This document shows positions 35,746-47,885 of a stretch of DNA of 64,000 nucleotides, one piece after another. The stretch's first letter is position 1. Every line of letters starts with the position of its first letter. The stretch covers positions 8,239,151 through 8,303,150 of the forward strand of contig NC_003071.7 of assembly GCF_000001735.4 (NCBI RefSeq). The letters run 5' to 3'. The DNA comes from Arabidopsis thaliana. Its lineage: Eukaryota; Streptophyta; Magnoliopsida; Brassicales; Brassicaceae. The position numbers and the translations under genes are program-made. Below the pieces are notes generated by a model. It was not told the DNA's origin, ran no database searches, and saw only the letters and a list, made by a program, of their open reading frames with translations.

Positions 35746-37671
35746 ACTTGCTAGAAACGCAAAGAACCCTAGATCGCCTTATTTTCTCTTTTAATCATTG
35801 AGTTTTTCAATGACAAAGCCACACCACATGTTTGACTAATTTAAAAGCTTAAACCAACTACGTACTAGGCCTTTTGTTCAATATTTACATGTTTCTGGTT
35901 CATGGTATGTGATTGAATGCAAGTTTTTTTTTCTTATCTGTAAAAACAGATATACAAAAATAGCAAACCCAAGTCGGTTTGGATCGGATTCAGTATATAG
36001 TTTGAGCTCATGTTAGTTGTTGATCGAATGTCCACTATCATGAATTCATGATATCATATATCCTCATTGTGTTTTTCACTGTGTACATATCATGATAAAA
36101 CACTCGTCTCTTGTCTTTGTCCCCATTTTTTAAATTCCAAAGGTCAATATTATGATGCACGTATTGGATTTTTTCTAGGTGTACGTGTATATAGATATGG
36201 TTGTTACTTTATTACTTTGCATCAATTCTATCATATTACTCGAAGGTGAGAAATATGTTATAAATATTCTTGATAAAACGATATGGTTTTCTTTTGTAAA
36301 GATATGATTATGATAATATTAACGAGTTAAGTATACAATTAAGCTTGACCACCTCATGGTCCTCATTGGTAATTTAGTTCTTGCATTGCACTTTCATAAT
36401 CACTTATAGCAACTTTTCTCAAAAATATTATATATGGGCAAACAATAGGTGTCCTATATCATTTTCTTTTTTAATTTCTAATGCATCACGATAACATATC
36501 GAACAATATTTTACTTCATATTCGTGTATCATTTTATACAATAAATTTAAAAGTTTAGACCGATCAAGAGATTCCAGCCCACTTAGGCTTTAAGAAATCT
36601 ATCGGTTAGATGCTTGCATTTAACAATTCTACTAAAATCAACTATGAAATAAATCCCATGGTGAAAATGATTTCTTTAATAACTAAAAACTAATCTTAGA
36701 ATAAAACTTCCACTAATGTACATGTATCAAAGAGTTTTATAAAGAATATCCATTAGAAATGATTGAAAGAGAGATAAATTCTTGTTGATGTCGAAGTCTA
36801 AAAATGAAATGTTTACTATAATGAGAAAAGGGTGAAGAAAACTGAAAATAGTAAGTTACAATTCTTAAAAGTTCCAAAGATTCAGGAACTATAATTTTAA
36901 TGTGATTAGGTGGTAGAACGAATATAAGTACGACCACTTTTCGATACACAAAAAGAGGTTTCCTTATTATGACAATTTCTATTCATATTCAATCTAATGT
37001 AGTAATGTTCTTGCCCATGTACATGTAGTATACGTTTGCGTATTCTATTGTTCACCCGCACTATGTAATTTCTCACAATATCTATAGTGTTGGCTAATTT
37101 TGTTTGCCTTTTCCAAAAGATTTTTAGAAATAACTATCATCTTAGTAGTCCTATTATCCGTTGTCAAGTTGTTTATAAACTCTTTGTTATCTAAGTATTA
37201 CAGGAAATAAGAATTTGCTCATTGTGAATAATAAACTAGAAGTTGTGTTAAATTAAAAATTTATTATATACTTTTTATGTTTCTTTTTAATTGATTTTGT
37301 AGAAAAAACACACAGATTAAGAAAATATATTAAAACTAATTATAAATGTATTAATTTTTGTAATTTATATTTTTCTTTAATTATAAATTAACGATATTCA
37401 ATTAATTGTTCTAAATTTTAAAATTCATTAATAATAACTAATAAATAGTGCATAGAAAACAAAAAAAAAATCAATCATTTTGAAACAATAGTTTTTCTAA
37501 AAAATCAATAAATGATCAAAATAATAAAAATGCAATGAACGCGACAAAGCAAAGTTTGAATAAAAGCAATTAATGAACCTTTACTCAAGAGTACATTAAC
37601 TGGAAATATTTGATGAAACAATTAATAAAGTTTTACATCGGTTTGGAAAGCCGCACCATCCAAAATTTGAG

Positions 37672-37953
37672 ATGAAAGAAAAAAATTACCCAAACTATGG
37701 ATTTTATAGTTTTTGCGATCAAGATACCACAAACTTACCGATCGGGTATGCCATGAAAAAGCTTAAAGCTAACATTCAAGATGTCCTTGAAACCTATAAC
37801 GATGATTATTTTGTTATAGGTTTAATTACCTACGACAATTTGAAACTTTTTTCCCATTCTGACTATTGTACTCTAATAAATGATGCAATCAAAATCTTCC
37901 ATGCACAGAGAAGAGTTGGTAATTGTTGCAATTGTAAAAACAAAAACCCATAA
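37672..37953 (+). pseudogene. Unrecognised ORF, weakly NYN-domain-like
   Basis: 93 codons. The pattern FCDQDTTNLPIGY, NIQDVL, VIGLITYDNL and DAIKIFHAQRRVGN loosely follows plant NYN (putative endonuclease, MARF1-like) proteins: a D-x-P-x-G start, NI..L helix, strand, then a second I.IFH strand. The N-terminal metal-binding Asp context is poor and nothing upstream extends the domain. Probably a relic or a chance ORF. Confidence 0.25.
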
Positions 37954-39697
37954 AATCTCAAGAACCTCATGTCACACAGATAATGCCACATTGCTTACTT
38001 AAAAAATTTGCTTTCTTGTTTTTCTTTTTTTTTTTTTTGCCAAGAAACCAATGTTTTTCTTTTCTCTTTTTTTTTTTTTGAGCAAAACCAAAAAACCAAT
38101 GTATATTTGTACTTTACCAATAATAAAATCTCAAAAACTTGAAGATAAGTTTGATCAAGGCCGACCCATGGGTAAAAAGCCCAACAAGCGAATGCTTTAG
38201 GCAACAACGTTTATAAATGTTTTTAGCAGCCTCACTAACCATCAAGAGTTTTGCTTTATTTGTTATCATATTCTTTTTCGCAGTATACACTATAAAGATG
38301 CGGTCATATTATCTATATTTTTTGTAACGATTTGGCTGGGACTGTTTGTGGACCACGACGTCTATTTTTGGTTGATGGATTTCTACAATATACGATACTG
38401 AAAAGAGTAAAAATCATTTATTTTATTATAAAAATAATGTCTCCAACTTTCTCTTGTAATAGGTTATGGCTTGTATTCACTGATTCTTAATGCATTCTAG
38501 TATAACTTTATGTCATTTATTTATTTAATTTAGTGGTTTATCATTTAAGCCGCATACGTCTTTACTCTATCTCTTTCTCCTAGAGTATAACTATAAGTTA
38601 TACTATGCAAACATGTGAGATTTTATTAGAAAGTATAAAAGATATAGGTAGATATTAAGAGATAAGCTACGAAAGTAGACGACATTGGTGCGTTGCGTTA
38701 AAAGAATTTGTAGTTAATTATTTAGAATGATAAACTAAGAAAATCGTACTAAAAACAATAATAAAGAAAACAATGAGATGAGGAATCACACATGGATTCC
38801 ATTTTCGTGACATTCCACTTTTGGGGGTTTCCACTAAATTTTTTATAACTTTGATTTCGTGTCTCTTCCTCACGAGATAAAATCCCCCTTTGACCATTTG
38901 TTTCGTCCAATCAACTTAAAACCTAGCAAGAACTATTAATCATAATATAATTATTCAGATTCTTAGATATGCTATATACTAATGTGCCTAAACTCGTGAC
39001 GTATCGGACCAGTTTTAGTCCCGCCCTACTTTCAAACTAATAATGTTTTGTAATCTCAATACTTTTCCTTCAAAACAATTTTAAGAAAACTGCCGTATTT
39101 GTTATGAGCTAATTATAATCGAGCATCCTACCTTGAATTAACTTGGTTTCAAGACTAATTAAGATCGACTTTTCCAAAATAAAGTCATGCATAAAAATTG
39201 ATTTAAATATTATACATACGAGTTATGACAATTTGTATATAAAAAAATTTGCTGGACGTTTGAGTAAAACGTTTCATAAAATATAGGAACTGAATCTTGA
39301 AGATAGGAACCGGAAACAAATAACTAAAAAGATAGCCTACGAGATTTACGTGGTAAAAAAATAACTTAAAACCCCATAAAACCTTAATCAAAGAAAAAAT
39401 GGTTTAATAAAGGTTTCAAAAATTTAGTAATGGTTCTAAAATCATTTGGTACCCCCCTTATTAAACTTTCAACAACCTTATACACCTACTAGATTTGTGG
39501 TATTTTTAATAATTTTGAATTTTTGTGGTAGTTTTGGAAAACATGATTTAATAATTTGAAGCTTTTCGAATTACTCTATAATTTTTAATAGAGATCGATC
39601 ATTATCCCTAAATATATTTATAAAAAATCTGATAATTACTAAAATGTTAAAGAAAACTAACCAATCATCTTGCATCTAACATTCTTACTTATCTGCC

Positions 39698-40324
39698 TAT
39701 ATAAGCAACAACTCCCATTTCTTGACTTCTCTATGTTCCTAACACTTCTCTCAACCTTTATCTGATCGCACCAAACCAGTTTTTTCGCATCGGCTTCTTC
39801 CTTTTGCTACTAGCTCTCCTCTCTTCTCCGGTATTTTTGTCTCTCTTCTTAATTCACACAGATTTCATGATAAGTGATGATCTATAACAAGACGCTAACT
39901 CTTCTCTTGCATTTCTCGTGTTTTCATTTTCTTGTTACGCCAAATTTATCCCTTCAAAATCATTTTTTTATGCGTATAGAATCCAAATAATAAGTAAAAG
40001 CTGATTCGTCTTCTTCCACTTAACACAAGTAAGCAATGAGAGGGTGAAGATTTTTCTTTAGGAAAAAAAAGAGAGTGAAGATATTTTTTGGCTTGATCTC
40101 AACATTATTTTTTCTTAAAAGTAAACATTTTCAATAAGAAAATACAAGACCCATACCGAAAGTTTCTTCTTAAAAAAAAAAAAAAGGTTTTGAACTGTTT
40201 CATGATAATGATAACTAAAAAAGTTTTTGCTTTCTTGTTTTTTTTCCTCCGCAAAACAGTCTTAAAGTATAACCAAAAAGCCTATAAATCAATATAATTT
40301 GTTGTTTTGATTTACGTTTTACAG
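39698..40324 (+). promoter_or_regulatory. HMA4 TATA box, noncoding exon and leader intron
   Basis: TATATAAG at 39698-39705 is a good TATA box. A CT-rich noncoding exon would start near 39730 and end at 39830. GT at 39831 and AG at 40323-40324 bound a leader intron of 494 nt that stops 3 nt before the ATG. This intron is inferred from splice consensus and the lack of coding sequence. Confidence 0.5.
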
Positions 40325-40327
40325 AAA

Positions 40328-43300
40328 ATGGCGTTACAAAACAAAGAAGAAGAGAAAAAGAAAGTGAAGAAGTTGCAAAAGAGTTACTTCGATGTTCTCG
40401 GAATCTGTTGTACATCGGAAGTTCCTATAATCGAGAATATTCTCAAGTCACTTGACGGCGTTAAAGAATATTCCGTCATCGTTCCCTCGAGAACCGTGAT
40501 TGTTGTTCACGACAGTCTCCTCATCTCTCCCTTCCAAATTGGTAAATCTTTTTTTTCTTTGTGATAATAAAGATTTTTTTAAAAAAAAAAATTGGTAAAT
40601 CATTATAAATAAATAGTTATTTAATATTTCTCTAATTTTTAATTTTACTCAGTCAAAAAATAATAATTAAAAAGCATAAATAATTATTTTATATTACACG
40701 AAAAGCTCACTTCATCTTATTTCTATTTATAAATTAGTGGTTTTGCGTCATGGTTTGATATTTTAATTAGTCAAATATATGTGATCCAACAAGTCACTTC
40801 AACTGAAAATATTTAATATTCTACCACTCAAATTTAATTTGCTTTCCCAAATCATTTCTTCTTAAGAAAACTAGTTTAGATCCAATTCTGTTTTACCAAA
40901 GTAATTTTTTCTTAATTGCTTTGCTTTGATATTTATGTACTGATAAAGTGGGGTAAATGGTTGTGTTTTTAACCTAGGAGCTAAAGGTCAATATTAAAAT
41001 TAACAGTTTTTTCGCCTACAACAAAATAGGATAAACCGTTACTATTTTTTTTGTTTTATTAATCCCATGAAACACGTTCAGTTAGTATAACCAAAGATTG
41101 TGAATAAGGTTCGTCTAGTTTTTTTTCAAACTGTATCTAGTAAACCAACAAATTAAAAATGGTAACTTTTATAGAAACGCATAATGATATAATAACGGCA
41201 ATAATACAACGATCACATGTTTTTATAAATTCTAAATTTTGCATATCATAAAACCTTTACCACATTTTGTTTTTTTTGCATATTATAGCTAACCTAATAC
41301 ATGCATATAACGCATGATACGTGTGTAACCAAATAAATAATATATTTAATTGACATCATATATAGAATTTAATTCCGAAATCATATATAGATAATACATA
41401 ATAGAATAAAGGTTGTTAGAAAAAGCCTGTCGTGATACTTTACCAAATCTTTTGATATGAATATTTAATTGGTAGTGCATCATACTCGTTACGTAACAAT
41501 ATTTTATAATTTTTATTTGACAGAAAACATATTCTATATTAGACATTGAAAGTTAAAAATAATCAAATAAAAAATCAGAAAAAATTAAATAATAACACTA
41601 TTTTCATCATTAAGAAAATACACTATTTTCAGTTTATTATTTACTAGTTTTTAAGGTTTGAATTTATAAAAATTGGCTAATATTTGTCATTTTCCTCACT
41701 TGCAAATATATTTTAATAAATCTTCTTCCACCTTTGTTAATTAATGATTTAATTCTGAAAAACATTGTGTTGCAGCTAAGGCACTAAACGAAGCTAGGTT
41801 AGAAGCAAACGTGAGGGTAAACGGAGAAACTAGCTTCAAGAACAAATGGCCGAGCCCTTTCGCCGTAGTTTCCGGCTTACTTCTCCTCCTATCCTTCCTA
41901 AAGTTTGTCTACTCGCCTTTACGTTGGCTCGCCGTGGCAGCAGTTGCCGCCGGTATCTATCCGATTCTTGCCAAAGCCTTTGCTTCCATTAAAAGGCCTA
42001 GGATCGACATCAACATATTGGTCATAATAACCGGTAATACCACTTTCTCCTCTTTTCTTTATGCTGTCGTTATACCACTTTTTTTTTTAGTATTCATTAT
42101 TAGCATCTAACATTATTTCTCTATATTACTCCGTGACTTAAGAATGATGTGTTCTATAATAATTTGTTAGTTTATGGGTTATCCGTGATCGATGTAACAA
42201 CTAGAAATAATATTGTTACTTATCTAAGATTTGAAAACTTAGCAAATTGTGGTTAAGGTAAAACTATTAATATATATAATTTCTTAAAACTTGTGATCGA
42301 GTCTCTATCCCTTTTTCGGTATTTTAAAAAAGCTTACATACTGCTTTCCTACAAACCCAACACTCCACGAAACCTTTTAGAAAAGTTTCCTTTATTTTGT
42401 TCATAACATTTTTAGATAAATTCATATGGGAAAACTACTAAAGAATAGGTATTAAGAAAAATATTGTATTATGCTCAACTTATTTTACTGAACTCCAATA
42501 TAGGAAAAATTAAATACGTGTAGCAGTTTGATATGTTTGTTATATTGTAGAGTTTATTTGAGTTATAGGTTATAGAGGAAAACTAAAACAACTTTATATT
42601 TTTGCCGTAAGCAATGCAAATTTGAGTTATAGTTTATAGGAAAAAATCAAAATGTTCTTAGGATATAGGAAAAGTGAACATGTGATATAAACTTGAAAGT
42701 TGGTGTGGAAGATAATGCAAAAACAAAAGGTGCATTTCAAAATACGGGAAAAAGAAAGACGCCTTTCTCTTTTCTGTTTATAAAAATATACATTTTCGTT
42801 CATTTCTACTAGTACGATTATTTATAGGAACATACATAATTTCAAATTAAAACCATCTAAAGAGTAGAGAAAATAATTAAATATTTTGTTCAAGGAAAAT
42901 AGTTATATTGTCTATATCGTAGGCAAGAAAATAAAAATCAGTTTTATTTTCCTTGGGTGCAATTAAGATGTCAATCTTTTTATATAAAATCAGAGTAATT
43001 TCATACCAGAAATCAGACTAAATTTTGAGATTTGTAGGAAGTCTCAAAAATCATAGTGTGATATCTTTTGATGATTTTTTCTAAAACAATTACAATTACG
43101 TGCCATAGATAGAAAAACGCTAAGCATAGGTTTTTGATTGAAAATGGAAAATGGAAAAAGAACCTTCAACTCATTAAAAGAAAACAAAAAAGTGCATATA
43201 ATAATTTAAAATATCATCAAAAATGAAGAAATTAATTCAGAACTTGGAACTATTATGGAGCTATGGAATTAGTTTTAGTTGGAATTTCTGTTTAGTAGAC

Positions 43301-46300
43301 ATAATTAACAAGAAACCATACAAAGTCATGTGAATCCAAGTTTTTTTTTTTTTTTGATTTTTTTTTATTTCGCTTGGTAGATGTTATAGTGTTACTTTAA
43401 GCTTTCTTTGATTTTCTAAAAACAAAATATTTTACACTGAGAGGTGATACAATGTTTTAGGTTTAAACTGATAATGATCCAATTTCTTCAATACAGTGAT
43501 TGCAACACTTGCAATGCAAGATTTCATGGAGGCAGCAGCAGTTGTGTTCCTATTCACCATATCCGACTGGCTCGAAACAAGAGCTAGCTACAAGGTTTGT
43601 GTCCTAATATTATTAGGCTAATAATCACCATCTATAACAATTGTGAAATCTCTTGCTATTTTTATAAATGATTTTGAAGTTGAAACTAGAATGGTTTATT
43701 AACGTAATGATTATTGCAAATGTAATATCTCAGGCGACCTCGGTAATGCAGTCTCTGATGAGCTTAGCTCCACAAAAGGCTATAATAGCAGAGACTGGTG
43801 AAGAAGTTGAAGTAGATGAGGTTAAGGTTGATACAGTTGTAGCAGTTAAAGCTGGTGAAACCATACCAATTGATGGAATTGTGGTGGATGGAAACTGTGA
43901 GGTAGACGAGAAAACCTTAACGGGCGAAGCATTTCCTGTGCCTAAACAGAGAGATTCTACCGTTTGGGCTGGAACCATTAATCTAAATGGTATGTAATCC
44001 TATTTTAAGAGCTTCAAGCTTTATACATTTTTGTTGTATCTTTCATTCTTTTGGTCTTTCTTGGTGTTTTTTTTGCAGGTTACATATGTGTGAAAACAAC
44101 TTCTTTAGCGGGTGATTGTGTGGTTGCGAAAATGGCTAAGCTAGTAGAAGAAGCTCAGAGCAGTAAAACCAAATCTCAGAGACTAATAGACAAATGTTCT
44201 CAGTACTATACTCCAGGTAAGCAAAGACATAACCAGAATTTCTTTATGTTTTTGATTCGAGTAATTTTGAGACCTCTGTGTTTCTTGTTTTGTTTCAGCA
44301 ATCATCTTAGTATCAGCTTGCGTTGCCATTGTCCCGGTTATAATGAAGGTCCACAACCTTAAACATTGGTTCCACCTAGCATTAGTTGTGTTAGTCAGTG
44401 GTTGTCCCTGTGGTCTTATCCTCTCTACACCAGTTGCTACTTTCTGTGCACTTACTAAAGCGGCAACTTCAGGGCTTCTGATCAAAAGTGCTGATTATCT
44501 TGACACACTCTCAAAGATCAAGATTGTTGCTTTCGATAAAACTGGGACTATTACAAGAGGAGAGTTCATTGTCATAGATTTCAAGTCACTCTCTAGAGAT
44601 ATAAACCTACGCAGCTTGCTTTACTGGTAAAAAAAAAACTTGTGTACTGACCATAACAAGTTTGCTGAGATAACTTATGACTGAGACTTTCTTGTTATAT
44701 AATGTTTCAGGGTATCAAGTGTTGAAAGCAAATCAAGTCATCCAATGGCAGCAACAATCGTGGATTATGCAAAATCTGTTTCTGTTGAGCCTAGGCCTGA
44801 AGAGGTTGAGGATTACCAGAACTTTCCAGGTGAAGGAATCTACGGGAAGATTGATGGTAACGATATCTTCATTGGGAACAAAAAGATAGCTTCTCGAGCT
44901 GGTTGTTCAACAGGTACTTGTAATATAAAGCTCAACAGAATGTTTTGAGGTCTTGGTATTCTTTAGTCTGAGCACTTGATTGTTCTTTCTTTACAGTTCC
45001 AGAGATTGAAGTTGATACCAAAGGCGGGAAGACTGTTGGATACGTCTATGTAGGTGAAAGACTAGCTGGATTTTTCAATCTTTCTGATGCTTGTAGATCT
45101 GGTGTTTCTCAAGCAATGGCAGAACTGAAATCTCTAGGAATCAAAACCGCAATGCTAACGGGAGATAATCAAGCCGCGGCAATGCATGCTCAAGAACAGG
45201 TGAGACTAATATAAACCATATTTTTAATCACTCTCTTAAGCGAAGACGTTGTTTAATAGTACCTTGAAATGTTTTATGAAACAGCTAGGGAATGTTTTAG
45301 ATGTTGTACATGGAGATCTTCTTCCAGAAGATAAGTCCAGAATCATACAAGAGTTTAAGAAAGAGGGACCAACCGCAATGGTAGGGGACGGTGTGAATGA
45401 TGCACCAGCTTTAGCTACAGCTGATATTGGTATCTCCATGGGAATTTCTGGCTCTGCTCTTGCAACACAAACTGGTAATATTATTCTGATGTCTAATGAT
45501 ATAAGAAGGATACCACAAGCGGTGAAGCTAGCGAGAAGAGCACGACGCAAAGTTGTTGAAAACGTGTGTCTATCGATCATTTTAAAAGCAGGAATACTCG
45601 CTTTGGCATTTGCTGGTCATCCTTTGATTTGGGCTGCGGTTCTTGTTGATGTAGGGACTTGTCTGCTTGTGATTTTCAATAGTATGTTGCTGCTGCGAGA
45701 GAAGAAAAAGATTGGGAACAAAAAGTGTTACAGGGCTTCTACATCTAAGTTGAATGGTAGGAAACTTGAAGGCGATGATGATTATGTTGTGGACTTAGAA
45801 GCAGGCTTGTTAACAAAGAGCGGGAATGGTCAATGCAAATCAAGCTGTTGTGGAGATAAGAAAAATCAAGAGAATGTTGTGATGATGAAACCAAGTAGTA
45901 AAACCAGTTCTGATCATTCTCACCCTGGTTGTTGTGGCGATAAGAAGGAAGAAAAAGTGAAGCCGCTTGTGAAAGATGGCTGTTGCAGTGAGAAAACTAG
46001 GAAATCAGAGGGAGATATGGTTTCATTGAGCTCATGTAAGAAGTCTAGTCATGTCAAACATGACCTGAAAATGAAAGGTGGTTCAGGTTGTTGTGCTAGC
46101 AAAAATGAGAAAGGGAAGGAAGTAGTGGCAAAGAGCTGTTGTGAGAAACCCAAACAGCAGGTGGAGAGTGTTGGAGACTGCAAGTCTGGTCATTGCGAGA
46201 AGAAGAAGCAAGCTGAAGACATTGTTGTCCCGGTGCAGATTATTGGTCATGCATTAACGCATGTGGAGATCGAGTTGCAGACAAAGGAAACCTGCAAAAC

Positions 46301-47105
46301 AAGCTGTTGTGACAGTAAAGAAAAGGTTAAGGAGACAGGTTTGCTGCTTTCTAGTGAGAACACACCTTACCTGGAGAAAGGAGTGCTGATTAAAGATGAA
46401 GGAAACTGCAAGTCTGGCAGCGAGAACATGGGGACAGTGAAACAAAGCTGCCATGAGAAGGGCTGCAGCGATGAAAAACAAACCGGGGAAATAACTCTTG
46501 CTTCGGAGGAAGAGACAGATGATCAAGATTGCTCCTCGGGATGTTGTGTGAACGAGGGAACAGTGAAACAAAGCTTCGATGAGAAGAAGCATTCTGTGTT
46601 GGTGGAGAAGGAAGGTTTGGACATGGAAACTGGTTTCTGTTGTGATGCCAAGCTGGTTTGTTGTGGAAACACAGAAGGTGAAGTGAAGGAGCAATGTCGT
46701 CTGGAGATAAAGAAAGAAGAACATTGCAAGTCTGGTTGCTGCGGCGAGGAAATACAAACCGGAGAAATCACTCTGGTTTCAGAGGAAGAGACAGAGAGCA
46801 CGAATTGTTCCACGGGTTGTTGTGTGGACAAAGAAGAAGTGACACAAACCTGTCATGAGAAGCCTGCTAGCTTGGTGGTATCAGGCTTGGAAGTGAAGAA
46901 GGATGAGCATTGTGAGAGCTCACACAGAGCCGTCAAGGTAGAGACCTGTTGCAAAGTGAAGATTCCAGAGGCTTGCGCATCAAAATGTAGGGACAGAGCG
47001 AAGCGTCACAGTGGTAAAAGCTGTTGCAGGAGTTATGCAAAAGAGTTATGCAGCCACCGCCATCATCATCACCACCACCACCACCATCACCATGTGAGTG
47101 CTTGA
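40328..47105 (+). CDS. HMA4: Zn(II)/Cd(II)-exporting P1B-type ATPase HMA4
   Basis: Nine coding exons: 40328-40541, 41776-42033, 43497-43594, 43734-43989, 44079-44216, 44299-44626, 44711-44913, 44997-45199 and 45285-47105. They sum to 1172 residues, the known HMA4 length. The N-terminal ferredoxin-like domain carries GICCTSE (Cys27, Cys28, Glu31). The TM metal site is CPC at 357-359, the phosphorylated Asp is Asp401 in DKTGT, followed by SSHP, the TGDN loop and GDGVNDAP. The last exon encodes a 450-residue cytosolic tail with 13 Cys-Cys pairs and a run of 11 His, a high-capacity Zn/Cd chelating region. The plasma-membrane pump in root pericycle and vascular cells loads zinc into the xylem for shoot transport and confers Cd tolerance. 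Introns 1 and 2 are long (1.2 and 1.5 kb). Confidence 0.97.
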
Positions 47106-47885
47106 TGGAGATTGATTGAATAACTTAAACTCTTGATGCATCCATCTATTCACATTACGTTTAGTCTCATTCCGTGAATGCCGAAATAAAAAACAAAATG
47201 TTCCAGCAAAGGCAGTTTATTAGATTAAGCAACTGTGTTATTCATAAAGACAATGCTAGTGATTTTTTTTTAGTACTTTATGTATTGCAATTCCTAAAGT
47301 ATTTTGAACTTTGATCTTAAGAGTCTTAAAATCAAACAAACCAAGCAGTTGAAACAGACCTTGGATCAAAGTTAGTGTTACCAATTACCATCCATAAGCT
47401 GTCCTTTCGTTTCCCAAGTAGCTGGAGGAGTAGAAACCAAGGTAGGACATGATCTAATGACTTAAGATAATATGATTTTTCATTGATCGATGAGATAAAA
47501 GAACACTGATCACACCAAAAAACAAAGAAAGTGAGTTTTATAATGAAGCAGATTAAAATATGAGATGATAAAGGATTATATACAAGATGCTAACACAATG
47601 CGAGTTGTGCTATATGATGATACTAATATGGAAGTGTGAAGAAAACTAACAAATCTTCTAAGACCTGTTTTCATTTATACTCTGAACTTTAAATTCCCTA
47701 TTTCACAGCATTGCTGATCATTATCTTCTTCTCCTTCATGACAACAAAAAATAATCTGGAAGAGAGAAGCAAAATCCAGTACATGTCCTGGGACAAAACC
47801 GTCTTGAGAGTCTTCACATCGTGGGTATTATCAACAAGTTCGTTCAACGTCATTTTGTGCATATCTCAGCATTTCCAATACAGCT
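47106..47885. other. Convergent 3' spacer, HMA4 and helicase gene
   Basis: 780 bp between opposing stop codons with both 3' UTRs. No further gene seen. Confidence 0.6.

Larger units (their letters stand above)
30497..35909 (-). mobile_element. Degenerate non-LTR (LINE) retrotransposon
   Basis: Minus-strand element with ORF1, ORF2 and a 3' A-rich tail (T-runs on the plus strand at 30497-30513). No LTRs. The 3' end is fixed by the tail. The 5' end is uncertain: it is at least 35745 (ORF1 ATG), or 35909 if the 9-bp direct repeat TGATTGAAT (30488-30496 and 35910-35918) is the target-site duplication. Several inactivating changes are listed under the two ORFs. It lies between the DUF630/632 gene and HMA4 and corresponds to the At2g19100 retroelement from memory. 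Confidence 0.9.
35910..40327. other. AT-rich region between the LINE and HMA4 with the HMA4 promoter
   Basis: About 3.8 kb of AT-rich sequence before the HMA4 leader. The only notable ORF is at 37672-37953 (see its entry). Two long T-runs lie near 38025-38038 and 38068-38079. The last 600 bp hold the HMA4 TATA box, a noncoding first exon and a leader intron. Confidence 0.6.

Noticed and set aside
46254..46831. Long minus-strand ORFs, Cys- and Phe-rich
   Set aside because: Antisense of the Cys-rich HMA4 tail exon; no independent support.
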